Assembly (NCBI RefSeq): GCF_001431525.1
Contig: NZ_LDJH01000006.1
Location: 310,001 to 374,000, forward strand
DNA from: Stenotrophomonas koreensis
GTDB lineage: Bacteria; Pseudomonadota; Gammaproteobacteria; Xanthomonadales; Xanthomonadaceae
Length of the DNA: 64,000 bases
Reading direction: 5' to 3'
Below the pieces are notes generated by a model, which saw only the letters and a list, made by a program, of their open reading frames with translations, was not told the origin of the DNA and did not search any database. Shown here one piece after another: positions 1-10,413 of the stretch. Every line of letters starts with the position of its first letter. Within the stretch, counting starts at the first letter, position 1. The translations under genes were made by a program, and so were the position numbers.

Positions 1-2
1 AG

Positions 3-530
<528 letters not shown>

Positions 531-538
531 GTGCTGCG

Positions 539-868
539 ATGAAAGACTGGCGATGGCTGCTGCTGGTATTGGCCCTGGTGACAGGGTTGCTGCAGCATCG
601 CCTCTGGCTGGGCCCGGGCAATTCCGGGCAGGTCCAGGCGCTGCAGGCGCAGGTGGATGCGCAAAAGCGCGACAATGCGGGCCTGCAGCAGCGCAATGAT
701 GCCCTGGCTGCCGAAGTGATGGACCTGAAGGACGGCGAAAGCGCCATTGAGGAACGGGCACGCAGCGAGCTGGGCATGATCAAGCCGGGCGAGAAGTTTT
801 ATCGCGTGGTGGAATCGAGCGCGGCACCCAGCGCGCCGGCACCGTTGAGTGGCGGGGTGGGGCGATGA
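539..868 (+). CDS. ftsB: Cell division protein FtsB
   Basis: FtsB is a small bitopic inner-membrane divisome protein that forms a complex with FtsL and FtsQ. The 109-residue product has one membrane segment at about residues 4-22, then a periplasmic coiled coil rich in Q, L, A and D to about residue 65. The family ending [21 protein letters not shown] follows. It sits between eno and ispD, the usual place. Its last bases overlap the ispD start (ATGA), which suggests translational coupling. Confidence 0.93.
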   Translation: MKDWRWLLLVLALVTGLLQHRLWLGPGNSGQVQALQAQVDAQKRDNAGLQQRNDALAAEVMDLKDGESAIEERARSELGMIKPGEKFYRVVESSAAPSAPAPLSGGVGR

Positions 869-1560
869 GCAGTGCGGTCTGGGCGGTTGTCCCCGCTGCC
901 GGGCGCGGCACGCGTTTTGGCGGGCCCACTCCGAAACAATACCTGCAGGCCGGTGGTCAGCTGGTTCTTGCCCATACCCTGGCCGCGCTGCTGGGCAATC
1001 CGGCCGTGGCCGGGGTCGTGGTGGCCATCGCCGAGGACGATGCTGACTGGCCGGGCTGGGCGGCCCTGGGCGACAAGCCGGTGATCAGTTGCATCGGCGG
1101 CGCGAACCGCGCGCAATCGGTGCTGGCCGGCTTGCTGGCGCTGCCGGAAAGCGTGCGCGCCGATGATTTCGTGCTGGTCCACGATGCCGCCCGGCCGAAC
1201 CTGCGCCAGTCCGATCTGAGCCGGCTGCTGGAAGTGGGGCGGGCCGATCCGGTCGGCGCCATCCTGGCCGCGCCGGTGCGCGATACCCTCAAGCGTGCCG
1301 GCGATGATGGCGCCATTGATGCCAGTGAGCCGCGGGAGCGTTTATGGCGCGCCTTTACGCCGCAGATGTTCCGCCGCCACCAGCTGGTGCGCGCGCTGCA
1401 GCAGGCCAGTGCAGCCGGGGTGGAGGTTACCGATGAGGCGATGGCCATGGAGCGGCTGGGCCTGCGCCCGCTGCTGGTGGAGTGTGCCGAAGATAATTTC
1501 AAGATCACCACGCCGGCGGACCTGGCCCGATTTGAATTTGAACTCTCGCGTCGCGCCTGA
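865..1560 (+). CDS. ispD: 2-C-methyl-D-erythritol 4-phosphate cytidylyltransferase
   Basis: IspD transfers CMP from CTP to methylerythritol phosphate, the third step of the MEP isoprenoid pathway. The 231-residue protein has the family length. Its N-terminal nucleotide loop [18 protein letters not shown] is typical, as is VHDAARPNL further on. The gene overlaps ftsB by four bases and is followed after 39 bases by ispF, its pathway partner two steps later. Confidence 0.96.
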   Translation: MSSAVWAVVPAAGRGTRFGGPTPKQYLQAGGQLVLAHTLAALLGNPAVAGVVVAIAEDDADWPGWAALGDKPVISCIGGANRAQSVLAGLLALPESVRADDFVLVHDAARPNLRQSDLSRLLEVGRADPVGAILAAPVRDTLKRAGDDGAIDASEPRERLWRAFTPQMFRRHQLVRALQQASAAGVEVTDEAMAMERLGLRPLLVECAEDNFKITTPADLARFEFELSRRA

Positions 1561-1599
1561 AACCCGGGTCGCGTGCGGGTCACGCTCCAGGAGGCAGTG

Positions 1600-2100
1600 A
1601 TGAGCAATACCCCGTTTGTGCCGGTGCGTATCGGCACCGGTTTTGATGTGCATGCCTTTGGTCCCGGCGATCAGCTGATGATCGGTGGCGTGCCGGTGGC
1701 CCACAGTTGTGGCGTGCTGGCCCACAGCGATGGTGATGTGGTGCTGCACGCGCTGTGTGATGCGATGCTCGGCGCGCTGGCGCTGGGCGATATCGGACAG
1801 CATTTCCCGCCCACCGATGAGCGCTGGAAGGGTGCCGATTCGATGGCCTTCCTGACCCATTGCAACCAGCTGCTGGCTGCGCGCGGCTGGCGCGTCGGCA
1901 ATGCCGACATCACCGTGATCTGCGAGCGGCCCAAGGTGGGCCCGCATGCCCTGGCAATGCGCGAGCGTATCGCCCAGGGCCTGGGGATCGGGCTGGATTG
2001 CGTCAGCGTCAAGGCCACCACCACCGAAAAGCTTGGTTTCACCGGCCGCGGCGAAGGCATTGCGGCCCAGGCTGCCGTGTTGCTGGTGGTGCAGCCGTGA
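1600..2100 (+). CDS. ispF: 2-C-methyl-D-erythritol 2,4-cyclodiphosphate synthase
   Basis: IspF closes the cyclodiphosphate ring in the MEP pathway and works as a trimer with zinc. The 166-residue product carries the metal motif GFDVHAFG (D16, H18) and the conserved [14 protein letters not shown] stretch. The open frame extends upstream to 1573, but the ATG at 1600 has a perfect AGGAGG five bases before it and gives the normal family N-terminus, so this start is preferred. The stop overlaps the GTG start of truD. Confidence 0.96.
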   Translation: MSNTPFVPVRIGTGFDVHAFGPGDQLMIGGVPVAHSCGVLAHSDGDVVLHALCDAMLGALALGDIGQHFPPTDERWKGADSMAFLTHCNQLLAARGWRVGNADITVICERPKVGPHALAMRERIAQGLGIGLDCVSVKATTTEKLGFTGRGEGIAAQAAVLLVVQP

Positions 2101-3176
2101 GTGATCTGCCACGGGCATTTGGCCCGGCCGTGATGACGGCGCTGCTGCGCAGCAGCATCGAGGATTTCCAGGTCACCGAATTGCCGGCCTTTGCCCCCAG
2201 TGGCGATGGCGAACACCTGCTTGTGACCGTTGAAAAACGTGGCCAGAACACCGTCCAGGTGGCCAAATGGCTGGCGCAGTGGGCCGGAGTGGGTGAGGCT
2301 GCAGTCAGCTACGCCGGGCAGAAGGATCGCCATGCGCTGACCGTGCAGCGGTTCTCGATCCACCTGCCGGGCAAGCAGTCGCCTGATCCGGCCGGCTTTG
2401 TTGCTCCCGGGGTGCGGGTGCTGGAGTGGCATCGGCACAACCGCAAGCTGCAGCGTGGTGCCTTGACCGGCAACCGCTTCTTGCTGGTACTGCGTCAGCT
2501 GCAGGGGGAGCGCGCCGCAGTAGAGGCGCGCCTGGCCCAGATCGCGGCCCGCGGTCTACCCAACTGGTTCGGTGAACAGCGTTTTGGCCATGCCGGCGGC
2601 AATATCGGCCAGGCCCTGGCGATGTTTTCCGGCCGCCGGGTGCGGCGTGACCAGCGCTCGATCCTGCTTTCGGCGGCGCGGTCGCAGCTGTTCAACCAGG
2701 TGCTCGCAGCGCGGGTGGCGGCGGGGAACTGGGACACCGGCCTGGACGGCGAGGTGTGGCTGCTCAATGGCAGCCGCAGCGTGTTTGGACCCGAGCCATT
2801 CACTGCCGAGCTGGCCGCCCGGCTGGAGTCCTTTGACATCCATCCTTCCGGGCCATTGTGGGGTGCCGGCCCGCTGCGTAGTGAAGGCGCTGCGCGGGTT
2901 GTCGAGGAGGCCGCCGTGGCCGATGACCTGTCCCTGCGCCTGCGCGCTGGTCTGGAACAGGCCGAGCTGCGCCAGGAGCGCCGTGCGCTGCGCCTGAAGC
3001 CGGAGGGGCTGGCCTGGCGCTGGCTGGAGGAGGATTGCCTCGAGCTGCGGTTTGCGCTGCCGCCGGGCTGTTATGCCACGGCCCTGGTGCATGAGCTGGG
3101 CGAGGTGGTGGATGCCAGCCAGCTGGCGCGCAGTGCAGGCCCGGCGCCTTGCGAGGACGCAGCCGGCGCAGACTGA
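2097..3176 (+). CDS. truD: tRNA pseudouridine(13) synthase TruD
   Basis: TruD makes pseudouridine 13 in tRNA-Glu. The 359-residue product shows the catalytic motif [11 protein letters not shown], with the aspartate near residue 77, and the TruD-type NWFGEQRFG motif. The start is taken as GTG 2097, which overlaps the ispF stop as GTGA; the open frame upstream of it is only read-through over ispF. The surE-side neighbourhood (ispDF-truD-surE-pcm) is the classical gammaproteobacterial arrangement. Confidence 0.93.
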   Translation: MSDLPRAFGPAVMTALLRSSIEDFQVTELPAFAPSGDGEHLLVTVEKRGQNTVQVAKWLAQWAGVGEAAVSYAGQKDRHALTVQRFSIHLPGKQSPDPAGFVAPGVRVLEWHRHNRKLQRGALTGNRFLLVLRQLQGERAAVEARLAQIAARGLPNWFGEQRFGHAGGNIGQALAMFSGRRVRRDQRSILLSAARSQLFNQVLAARVAAGNWDTGLDGEVWLLNGSRSVFGPEPFTAELAARLESFDIHPSGPLWGAGPLRSEGAARVVEEAAVADDLSLRLRAGLEQAELRQERRALRLKPEGLAWRWLEEDCLELRFALPPGCYATALVHELGEVVDASQLARSAGPAPCEDAAGAD

Positions 3177-3202
3177 GCGCGGCTTCCGGGTGGATATTGA
3201 TG

Positions 3203-3240
3203 CGCCCCTGTCGGTCTTGCCGGCAGGGGCGTGTTGCTTT
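3203..3240 (+). terminator. Probable terminator behind truD
   Basis: An 11-bp stem (3204-3214 with 3220-3230, one G-T wobble) with a 5-base loop is followed by a broken T tract. It lies between the convergent truD and Smr-domain genes and reaches the stop of the latter. Confidence 0.55.
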
Positions 3241-3786
3241 TCAGCGCCGGGCCAGTAGTACCAGTACCGCGCCGGTGCCGCCCTGGTTGGGCGGTGCCGA
3301 GTGGAAGGCCAGTACATCGGCGCGCAGCCGCAGCAGGCGGTCGACCAGGTTTTTCAGCACCGGCACCCCGCCATCGGCCTGCAGGCCCTTGCCGTGGATG
3401 ATGCGCACGCAGCCCAGGTCGTGGTCATGGGCCTCGAGAAGGAACTGGCGCAGCAGGCGTTCGGCCTGCGCGGCGGTGGCACCATGCAGGTCCAGCTCGT
3501 CCTGGACCGAGTAGTGGCCCTTGCGCAGGCGCTGCAGGGTGCGGTTGGGCAGGCTGTCGCGGCGGTAGCTCAGTACATCGCCGCCTTCCAGCGGCAGCGC
3601 CGATTGCAGCAGGCGTGCAAATTCGCCGCGTGCCTGCGCTTCATCCTGTTCGGCCATGCGCGCGCGTGGCTTGGGCCGTGGGCGTTGTTGGGCAGGAATC
3701 GACGGCGACTGTTCGCGCATCGGGGTAACCGCACCGATTGCTGCACGGAACAGGGCCGCCGGATCCTCGTCATCTTCGGGAAACAT
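3241..3786 (-). CDS. Smr-domain protein (possible endonuclease)
   Basis: The 181-residue protein ends in a small MutS-related (Smr) domain, with the signature motifs ELDLHGATAAQAE and VRIIHGKGLQADGG at roughly residues 95-145. Stand-alone Smr proteins are DNA or RNA nicking enzymes in other organisms; the substrate here is unknown. The N-terminal 80 residues are charged and low in hydrophobic residues. It is transcribed against truD and divergently from surE, with 83 bases between the starts. Confidence 0.85.
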   Translation of the reverse strand: MFPEDDEDPAALFRAAIGAVTPMREQSPSIPAQQRPRPKPRARMAEQDEAQARGEFARLLQSALPLEGGDVLSYRRDSLPNRTLQRLRKGHYSVQDELDLHGATAAQAERLLRQFLLEAHDHDLGCVRIIHGKGLQADGGVPVLKNLVDRLLRLRADVLAFHSAPPNQGGTGAVLVLLARR

Positions 3787-3869
3787 CGCAACAGCCTACC
3801 GCAGGACGCTGATCAAGCAAGCACATCGGCAGTGGGGCCGCTATCATGGGGCGGTAATCGAGGAACCCC

Positions 3870-4649
3870 ATGCGCGTATTAGTTTCCAACGATGATGGCG
3901 TCGATGCCGAGGGCATCGCTGTGCTGGCCGGGCATCTGCGTCAGGCCGGTCACGAGGTGGTCGTGGTGGCCCCGGATCGTGACCGTTCCGGAGCCAGCAA
4001 CTCGCTGACCCTGGACCTGCCCATCCGCGTGCGTCGCATTGACCACGCCACCTATGCCGTCGCCGGTACGCCGACAGACTGTGTCCACCTGGCGCTCACC
4101 GGCATGCTCGACTTCGAGCCGGATATCGTGGTCTCCGGGATCAACAATGCCGCCAACCTTGGCGATGACGTGATCTATTCCGGCACCGTCTCGGCGGCGA
4201 TGGAAGGGCGCTTCCTGGGCCTGCCGGCGGTGGCGGTATCGCTGGTCAGCCACAACCACCAGCCCAGGCACTTTGAAACCGCCGCCCGCGCGGCGGTGGC
4301 GATCGTGGCGCGCTTGGTTGCCGACCCGCTGCCTACCGACACCATCCTCAATGTCAATGTGCCCGATCTGCCGTACGAGCAGATCCGTGGCTATGAAGCC
4401 GGGCGGTTGGGCAACCGTCATCGCGCCCAGGGCTGTGTGCCGCATACCGACCCGCGTGGCAATGTCGTCTACTGGATCGGCCTGGCCGGTGCCGAACAGG
4501 ATGCCGGGCCGGGTACCGACTTCCACAGTGTGCGCAGCGGCCATGTGGCCATTACCCCGATCCACGTTGATCTGACCCGTTACCAGGTGCTGGACAAGGT
4601 GGCCGGCTGGGTAACCGGTCTGGATGCGAAGCTGGAGGAGAGTCAGTGA
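3870..4649 (+). CDS. surE: 5'/3'-nucleotidase SurE
   Basis: SurE is a metal-dependent phosphatase that dephosphorylates nucleoside monophosphates. The 259-residue product begins with the metal-binding [12 protein letters not shown] and also has [11 protein letters not shown] and [19 protein letters not shown], all standard. A GAGGA stands 6 bases before the ATG. The stop overlaps the pcm start (GTGA), the usual surE-pcm coupling. A TATCAT box at 3842-3847 may be its -10 element. Confidence 0.96.
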   Translation: MRVLVSNDDGVDAEGIAVLAGHLRQAGHEVVVVAPDRDRSGASNSLTLDLPIRVRRIDHATYAVAGTPTDCVHLALTGMLDFEPDIVVSGINNAANLGDDVIYSGTVSAAMEGRFLGLPAVAVSLVSHNHQPRHFETAARAAVAIVARLVADPLPTDTILNVNVPDLPYEQIRGYEAGRLGNRHRAQGCVPHTDPRGNVVYWIGLAGAEQDAGPGTDFHSVRSGHVAITPIHVDLTRYQVLDKVAGWVTGLDAKLEESQ

Positions 4650-5332
4650 AGGCGATGATGCGCGTGCCTGCGCAGGCAGCGGGGATCGGCATGACCTCCC
4701 AGCGCGTGCGTGACCGTCTGGTTGATCGTCTGCGCGAAGCGGGGATCAGTGACGAGGCCACGCTGGAAGCCATCCGGGTGGTCCCGCGCCATCTGTTCAT
4801 CGATGAGGCGCTGGCCAGCCGTGCCTACGAGGACACTGCGCTGCCGATCGGCCATGGCCAGACCATTTCCCAGCCCTGGGTGGTGGCGCGGATGACCGAG
4901 GCGGTGCGCCAGGTGATGCCGCGCAAGGTGCTGGAGGTGGGTACCGGTTCTGGCTATCAGGCCGCGGTGCTGGCCGCTCTGGGCCTGGAGGTCTATACCG
5001 TGGAACGCATCGGCGATCTGCTGCGCCAGGCGCGCAAGCGTTTCCGCGCCCTGGGCATCGAAGTACGCAGCAAGCACGATGATGGCCATCTGGGCTGGGC
5101 CGAGCATGGTCCGTTCGATGCCATCGTGGTCACGGCCGCTGCCGCCGCCCCGGCCCTGGTGGAGGGGCTGGTCGACCAGCTCGCCGTCGGCGGCCGCCTG
5201 GTAGCCCCGGTGGCGGGCACGGGCAATGGGCAGTCACTGCTGCAGATCACCCGCCAGGCCGATGGCAGCCTGCACCAGCAGGTGCTGGCGCCGGTGACCT
5301 TTGTACCGTTGCTGACAGGACTACTGGATTGA
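4646..5332 (+). CDS. pcm: Protein-L-isoaspartate O-methyltransferase
   Basis: Pcm methylates isoaspartyl residues in aged proteins using S-adenosylmethionine and so starts their repair. The 228-residue product carries the SAM-binding motif [18 protein letters not shown] and the upstream [15 protein letters not shown]. The GTG at 4646 overlaps the surE stop; ATGs at 4655, 4658 and 4691 are alternatives. The C-terminus overlaps the next gene by four bases. Confidence 0.95.
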   Translation: MKAMMRVPAQAAGIGMTSQRVRDRLVDRLREAGISDEATLEAIRVVPRHLFIDEALASRAYEDTALPIGHGQTISQPWVVARMTEAVRQVMPRKVLEVGTGSGYQAAVLAALGLEVYTVERIGDLLRQARKRFRALGIEVRSKHDDGHLGWAEHGPFDAIVVTAAAAAPALVEGLVDQLAVGGRLVAPVAGTGNGQSLLQITRQADGSLHQQVLAPVTFVPLLTGLLD

Positions 5333-5982
5333 ATACCCATGAACCGGCGGTGGACGCCGCCGCGGAAGGCTCGCTGGGCGAACAGGTCGCGCGACTGATC
5401 GACGAGCTGCCGCACGATCACCTGCGGCTTGACGAATTGCTCCAGCGTGTCGGCGACGAAGGACTGTTGCTGCTGACGGTGATGATGACCCTGGTGTTCC
5501 TGATCCCGGTCTCGATTCCCGGGGTCAGCACCGTGTTTGGCGCGGCAATCGTGTTGATCGGCATCAGCCGCCTCAGTGGGCGCGCACTGTGGCTGCCGCA
5601 GCGCATTGCCCAGCGGCCGCTGTCGGCGCAGAAGCTGCGCCCGGCACTGACCCGCGGCCTGGTCTGGATTGGTCGGCTGGAACGGATCAGCCGGCCGCAG
5701 CGTCTGGCGCGCCTGGCCAATGGCCGGATGATCGACCTGGTCAACAACCTGTGCTTCATCGCCGCGGCCCTGTTGCTGATGGCGCCATTTGGCTTCATCC
5801 CGTTCAGCAACACCCTGCCCGGGTTGGCGTTGCTGCTGTATGCCATCGGCATGATCCAGCGCGATGGTGGCGCTGTCCTGCTGGGTCATCTGGCCAACAT
5901 CGCCACCGTTGTCTACTTCGGGTTTCTGATCGGCGGCGGCGGTGCAGCCATGCACGGGCTGTGGCAACATTTTTCAGGTTGA
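5329..5982 (+). CDS. ExoD-family exopolysaccharide synthesis protein
   Basis: The 217-residue product looks like the ExoD family of membrane proteins, first linked to exopolysaccharide synthesis in rhizobia; the molecular role is unknown. It shows [20 protein letters not shown] and several further hydrophobic stretches in its C-terminal half. The start is a TTG that overlaps the pcm stop, so translation is probably coupled. Placement between pcm and nlpD separates two genes that often adjoin in other gammaproteobacteria. Confidence 0.8.
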   Translation: MNTHEPAVDAAAEGSLGEQVARLIDELPHDHLRLDELLQRVGDEGLLLLTVMMTLVFLIPVSIPGVSTVFGAAIVLIGISRLSGRALWLPQRIAQRPLSAQKLRPALTRGLVWIGRLERISRPQRLARLANGRMIDLVNNLCFIAAALLLMAPFGFIPFSNTLPGLALLLYAIGMIQRDGGAVLLGHLANIATVVYFGFLIGGGGAAMHGLWQHFSG

Positions 5983-6035
5983 ATGATCGACAGTGCGCCT
6001 TTGCGGTGCCGGTTGATGGATCTAGGAGTCAGGAA

Positions 6036-6836
6036 ATGATCGAAGCAAGCCGCTGCAAGCGGATGCAATGGATGGCAGGTTCGCTGCTGGCCGCGGCACT
6101 GTTGACCGCCTGCGGTACCGCGACCGTGCGTCCGTACTCTTCTGCCGGCGCTTCCGGCAGGAGCAGCACTCCGGCGGTCCCCGCCCGTTCGGTGGCCAAA
6201 CCCGGGCAGACGGTCACCATCCGCAAGGGCGATACCGTATATGCCCTGGCACGGATCCACTCCATCACGCCGGCCGATCTGATCGCCTGGAACAACCTGC
6301 GCAATCCTTCCAGCATCCATCCCGGTCAGGTCCTGCGCCTGTATCCGCCTGGTGCAGGGGTTGCCAGCACCGGCAGCAATGCACGGCCGGTCACGCCGGC
6401 AGCTGGCGGCACGACCACGCCCGCCACGCGTCCGGCGGTCAGCACGCCTGCGCCGGCGATCTCCGGCATCAGCTGGCGCTGGCCGGCCGAAGGTGCGCTG
6501 GTCGGGCGGTTTGTTGCCGGGGATGCCACCAAGCAGGGTATCGATATTGCCGGGGCCAGTGGCAATGACGTGCGCGCTGCCGCAGCCGGCACCGTGGTCT
6601 ATTCCGGCGCCGGGCTGGTGGGTTATGGTGAGCTGATCATCATCAAGCACAACGACCAGTGGTTGAGTGCCTATGGGCACAACCGCAAACGACTGGTCAA
6701 CGAAGGCCAGAGTGTGCGCGTGGGCGAGAAGATTGCCGAAATGGGGCGCACCAGTGCTGCCCGCGACATGCTGCATTTCGAGATCCGCCATAACGGCAAG
6801 CCGGTAGATCCGCTGCAGTATCTGCCGCGCAGATGA
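6036..6836 (+). CDS. nlpD: NlpD-type lipoprotein, amidase activator
   Basis: The ATG at 6036 follows AGGAGTCAGGAA and gives a lipoprotein signal with lipobox LLTAC (Cys26). A LysM domain covers about residues 57-105 and a LytM/M23 domain about 165-262. The LytM domain is degenerate: the first metal motif reads KQGIDIAG instead of HxGID, and the second reads MLHFEIR instead of HxH. It should therefore be inactive as a peptidase, like E. coli NlpD, which activates the septal amidase AmiC. The frame is open upstream to 5589, but that part overlaps the ExoD-like gene. Confidence 0.93.
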   Translation: MIEASRCKRMQWMAGSLLAAALLTACGTATVRPYSSAGASGRSSTPAVPARSVAKPGQTVTIRKGDTVYALARIHSITPADLIAWNNLRNPSSIHPGQVLRLYPPGAGVASTGSNARPVTPAAGGTTTPATRPAVSTPAPAISGISWRWPAEGALVGRFVAGDATKQGIDIAGASGNDVRAAAAGTVVYSGAGLVGYGELIIIKHNDQWLSAYGHNRKRLVNEGQSVRVGEKIAEMGRTSAARDMLHFEIRHNGKPVDPLQYLPRR

Positions 6837-6863
6837 TTGCCGGCAGCAAACCGGGTCTGCAGT

Positions 6864-6897
6864 AAAACCAAAGCCAGGCACTGCCTGGCTTTGGTTT
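6864..6897. terminator. Bidirectional terminator between nlpD and the DUF498 gene
   Basis: A perfect 16-bp inverted repeat around one central base (AAACCAAAGCCAGGCA and its complement) lies between two convergent genes. Both flanks are A/T rich, so it can serve both strands. Confidence 0.8.
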
Positions 6898-6919
6898 GTT
6901 CCGGCGGGCGAGCGCAGGC

Positions 6920-7294
6920 TCAGGCAGGAATGATCAGCGCCGTGACGACCCTGCGCGCTTCGCTGGCCAGCACGTTGTAGGTGCGGGCGGCCGCAGCATT
7001 GTTCATCACTTCAATGCCGATGCCCTGGGCCAGGCAATGGGCCATGATGGCAGCAGGTGGGAAGATCTGCTGGCTGCCGGTGCCGACAATCAGCACGCTG
7101 GGAGCCATCGCCAACAGCGGCTCCAGGTCCTGGATAGTGAGTGCGCGCGCATCGGTGACTGCCCAGTTTTCCAGCAGCTGGTTGGGCGCGATGGCAAAGC
7201 TGGCGGTAAGTACACGATCATTCACCTTGGCACGCTGGCCGTCAGCGGCACGCAGCGCGTAGGCATAATCGGGGCGGTCGTGGCTCAGGTGCAT
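6920..7294 (-). CDS. Mth938-like (DUF498) domain protein
   Basis: The 124-residue product matches the DUF498/Mth938-like family, whose mitochondrial relative NDUFAF3 helps assemble respiratory complex I. Typical parts are the ALxIQDLEPLL segment, PSVLIVGTGSQQ and the late GIxxEVMNNAAAARTYNVL. The bacterial role is not established. It starts 8 bases after the end of yhbY, so the two probably form one transcript. Confidence 0.82.
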   Translation of the reverse strand: MHLSHDRPDYAYALRAADGQRAKVNDRVLTASFAIAPNQLLENWAVTDARALTIQDLEPLLAMAPSVLIVGTGSQQIFPPAAIMAHCLAQGIGIEVMNNAAAARTYNVLASEARRVVTALIIPA

Positions 7295-7302
7295 GGGGTG
7301 AC

Positions 7303-7608
7303 TCAGCTGCGCGGCAGGACGATCTGGCGCTTGTCCTTGCTCGGGCGGTACAGCACGACGGTGTGGCCGATATGCTGGACCAGGGCCGCATGGCTGCCAT
7401 CGACGATGGCGGCGATCAGTTCCTTGCGGCTGTCACGATCTTCGGCCGCGACCTTTACCTTGATGAGTTCATGTTGTTCCAAAGCCAGGTCCAACTCGGC
7501 CAGAAACGCCTCGCTGACACCCTTGCCTCCGGTCTGGAGCAGGGCCTTCAAATCATGGGCCTGGCCACGGAGGAAACGGGTTTGGGCGGAGGTGAGCTGG
7601 ATAGACAT
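7303..7608 (-). CDS. yhbY: YhbY-family RNA-binding protein (CRM domain)
   Basis: The 101-residue protein is one CRM (YhbY) domain, known from E. coli to associate with pre-50S ribosome particles. The GxxGxx-type loop reads LLQTGGKGVSEAFLAELD, followed by ELIKVKV. It is divergent from rlmE with 66 bases between the starts, as in many gammaproteobacteria where yhbY and rlmE are paired. Confidence 0.92.
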   Translation of the reverse strand: MSIQLTSAQTRFLRGQAHDLKALLQTGGKGVSEAFLAELDLALEQHELIKVKVAAEDRDSRKELIAAIVDGSHAALVQHIGHTVVLYRPSKDKRQIVLPRS

Positions 7609-7641
7609 GCAGTAGTGACAGGTTGCTAGGGGCGATCAGGG

Positions 7642-7654
7642 TATCATGGCCGCC
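7642..7654 (+). promoter_or_regulatory. Possible -10 element for rlmE
   Basis: TATCAT at 7642-7647 is directly followed by GGCCGCC. The same TANNATGGCSGC layout recurs before several genes in this window. No clear -35 box was found. Confidence 0.35.
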
Positions 7655-7674
7655 CCGAACCACCGTATTGCCCG

Positions 7675-8304
7675 ATGTCGCGTAGCAAAAGTAGTCAACG
7701 CTGGTTGAAAGAGCACTTTTCTGATCCCTTCGTAAAGAAGGCACAGGCCGAGGGCATGCGCTCGCGTGCAGCCTACAAGCTGGAGGAGCTGCTCGAACGT
7801 GACCGGCTGCTGAAACCCGGCATGGTGGTGGTCGACCTGGGCGCCGCTCCCGGTGGCTGGTCACAGCAGGTGCGCAGGCAGATGGGTGACAAGGGCCGTG
7901 TGCTGGCGCTGGATATCCTGGAAATGCCGCCGTTGGCCGGCGTGGAGTTCCTGCACGGGGATTTCCGTGACGAACAGGTGCTGGCCACTTTCGAGGGCAT
8001 GCTGGGCGGGCAGGGTGTGGACCTTGTTTTGTCGGACATGGCCCCCAATAAGAGCGGTGTGGATGCGGTAGACCAGCCGCGGATGATGTACCTGGCCGAA
8101 CTTGCGCTGGAATTTGCCGACAACCATCTCAAGCCCGGTGGTGCTTTCCTGATCAAGCTGTTCCACGGGGCAGGTTTTGATGATTATGTGAAACAAATGC
8201 GTCGCCGCTACGACAAGGTGGTGATCCGCAAGCCTGAAGCTTCACGTAAGCGTTCACCAGAAGTCTATGCGCTTGGCCAAGGCAAGCGCGCCCAGATCAA
8301 GTAA
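7675..8304 (+). CDS. rlmE: 23S rRNA (uridine-2'-O) methyltransferase RlmE (FtsJ)
   Basis: RlmE methylates the 2'-O of U2552 in 23S rRNA, a late step of 50S maturation. The 209-residue protein has the SAM loop [14 protein letters not shown]. The K-D-K-E catalytic set is seen in [27 protein letters not shown] and KRSPEVYAL. It lies 48 bases before ftsH, the typical rlmE-ftsH pair. Confidence 0.96.
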   Translation: MSRSKSSQRWLKEHFSDPFVKKAQAEGMRSRAAYKLEELLERDRLLKPGMVVVDLGAAPGGWSQQVRRQMGDKGRVLALDILEMPPLAGVEFLHGDFRDEQVLATFEGMLGGQGVDLVLSDMAPNKSGVDAVDQPRMMYLAELALEFADNHLKPGGAFLIKLFHGAGFDDYVKQMRRRYDKVVIRKPEASRKRSPEVYALGQGKRAQIK

Positions 8305-8352
8305 GCTCGAACCTATGACCCAGCGTCACGATTTGAAGGGAACCCGGAGCCA

Positions 8353-10293
8353 ATGAGGATGAACGACTTGACCAGAAATTTGCTGTTGTGGATGGTCGTC
8401 GCCGTCGTCCTGATGGTGGTGTTCCAGAGTTTTTCGCCGCGCTCCGGTGGCATGGGCGCCGCTGCGCCGACTTATTCACAGTTCCTCGATGAGGTCGATG
8501 CCGGCAATGTGGCGCAGGTCACCATCAGCGGCGATGCGCGCGAAATCACCTATGCCACCCGCAATGGCCAGCGCACCAGCGTCAATGCACCGTTCGACCG
8601 TGACCTGATCAATGTGCTGCGTGCCAAGAAGGTCGACATCGTGCAGGAGCCGGCCTCGGGCCCGGGCTTCTGGTCACTGGTGCTGAATTTCCTGCCGGTG
8701 CTGCTGCTGATCGGCTTCTGGATCTTCATGATGCGCCAGATGCAGGGCGGCGGTGGTGCCGGCAAGGGCGCGATGTCCTTCGGCAAGTCGCGTGCCAAGC
8801 TGCTCAGCGATGACCAGGTCAAGGTCACCTTTGCCGATGTCGCCGGTTGTGACGAGGCCAAGGAAGAAGTCAGCGAACTGGTGGAGTTCCTGCGTGATCC
8901 GTCCAGGTTCACCAAGCTCGGCGGCAAGATCCCGCGCGGCGTGCTGATGGTTGGCCCGCCGGGTACCGGCAAGACCCTGCTTGCCAAGGCCATTGCCGGC
9001 GAGGCCAAGGTGCCGTTCTTCTCGATCTCCGGTTCGGACTTTGTCGAGATGTTCGTCGGCGTGGGCGCCAGCCGCGTGCGCGACATGTTCGAGCAGGCCA
9101 AGAAGCATGCACCCTGCATCATCTTCATCGATGAAATCGATGCGGTCGGTCGTCACCGTGGCTCCGGTACTGGGGGCGGCAACGATGAGCGCGAGCAGAC
9201 CCTGAACCAGATGCTGGTGGAGATGGACGGCTTCGAGGGCGGCGAGGGCGTGATCGTGATCGCCGCCACCAACCGTCCTGACGTGCTGGACAAGGCGCTG
9301 CTGCGCCCGGGCCGCTTTGACCGCCAGGTCATGGTCAGCCTGCCCGACATCAAGGGCCGCGAGCAGATCCTGCGCGTGCACATGCGCAGGATTCCCGCCG
9401 CCGATGATGTGCGGGTGGATCTGCTGGCGCGTGGTACCCCGGGTTTCTCCGGTGCTGATCTGGCCAACCTGGTCAATGAGGCGGCGTTGTTTGCCGCGCG
9501 CCGCAGCAAGTCCGAAGTGGGCATGAAGGATTTTGAGGACGCCAAGGACAAGATCTACATGGGTCCTGAGCGGCGCTCGATGGTGATGCGTGAAGAAGAG
9601 CGGCGCAACACCGCCTATCACGAATCCGGGCATGCGGTGGTGGCCATGTCCCTGCCCAAGGCCGACCCGGTGCACAAGGTCACCATCATGCCGCGCGGTT
9701 GGGCCCTGGGCCTGACCTGGCAGCTGCCCGAGCACGATTCGCTGAGCAAGTACCGTGAGCGCATGCTCGAGGAGCTGGCGATCCTGTTTGGTGGCCGCAT
9801 CGCCGAAGAGGTGTTTGTCGGCGAAATGTCCACCGGCGCTTCCAATGATTTCGAGCGGGCGACCAAGATCGCGCGGGCGATGGTGACCAAGTACGGCATG
9901 TCCGATGCCCTGGGCACCATGGTCTACGCGGACGAGGAGGGTGGCTACGGCATCCACAGCCGGACCATCTCCGAGGCAACGCAGCAGAAGGTCGATGCCG
10001 AGATCCGCCGGATCCTGGATGAGCAGTACGCGGTGGCGCGGCGCATCCTGGAAGACAAGCGCGATGTGGTCGAGGCAATGACCGCAGCACTGCTGGAGTG
10101 GGAGACCATCGATGCCGATCAGGTCAAGGCCCTGATGGAAGGTCGCCAGCCGCAGCCGCCGGCCGGCTGGGTCAAGCCGGACGCTGCAGGCAAGGGCGAT
10201 GGTGATGGTCCGCAGGCCGGTCAGGCGGTAGTGGCTGACCCCACCCCCGGCGAGCCGGGTCCGGCAGCCGAACAGCCGGCCAGTCAGCACTGA
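8353..10293 (+). CDS. ftsH: ATP-dependent zinc metalloprotease FtsH
   Basis: FtsH is the membrane-anchored AAA+ protease that degrades misfolded membrane proteins and some regulators. The 646-residue product has a membrane segment near residues 9-26, a periplasmic loop, and a second segment near 105-127. Walker A GPPGTGKT is at about 201-208, followed by Walker B IIFIDEID. The zinc motif HESGH is at about 423-427. The acidic, proline-rich tail is variable in the family. The ATG at 8359 is an alternative start two codons in. A hairpin terminator follows. Confidence 0.97.
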   Translation: MRMNDLTRNLLLWMVVAVVLMVVFQSFSPRSGGMGAAAPTYSQFLDEVDAGNVAQVTISGDAREITYATRNGQRTSVNAPFDRDLINVLRAKKVDIVQEPASGPGFWSLVLNFLPVLLLIGFWIFMMRQMQGGGGAGKGAMSFGKSRAKLLSDDQVKVTFADVAGCDEAKEEVSELVEFLRDPSRFTKLGGKIPRGVLMVGPPGTGKTLLAKAIAGEAKVPFFSISGSDFVEMFVGVGASRVRDMFEQAKKHAPCIIFIDEIDAVGRHRGSGTGGGNDEREQTLNQMLVEMDGFEGGEGVIVIAATNRPDVLDKALLRPGRFDRQVMVSLPDIKGREQILRVHMRRIPAADDVRVDLLARGTPGFSGADLANLVNEAALFAARRSKSEVGMKDFEDAKDKIYMGPERRSMVMREEERRNTAYHESGHAVVAMSLPKADPVHKVTIMPRGWALGLTWQLPEHDSLSKYRERMLEELAILFGGRIAEEVFVGEMSTGASNDFERATKIARAMVTKYGMSDALGTMVYADEEGGYGIHSRTISEATQQKVDAEIRRILDEQYAVARRILEDKRDVVEAMTAALLEWETIDADQVKALMEGRQPQPPAGWVKPDAAGKGDGDGPQAGQAVVADPTPGEPGPAAEQPASQH

Positions 10294-10311
10294 CGGCAGG
10301 TGGCACTGCAG

Positions 10312-10338
10312 AAGGGTCGGCACTGCCGGCCCTTTTTT
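10312..10338 (+). terminator. Rho-independent terminator of ftsH
   Basis: An 11-bp stem (10312-10322 with 10324-10334, one G-T wobble) is followed by a run of six T. Confidence 0.82.
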
Positions 10339-10413
10339 CATTTCGGTGCTGTGGATGCCGGCGTGTGGTTTTGTGGGCGACAATGGCGGACGATTCCTTG
10401 TTGAGAGAGCTGC

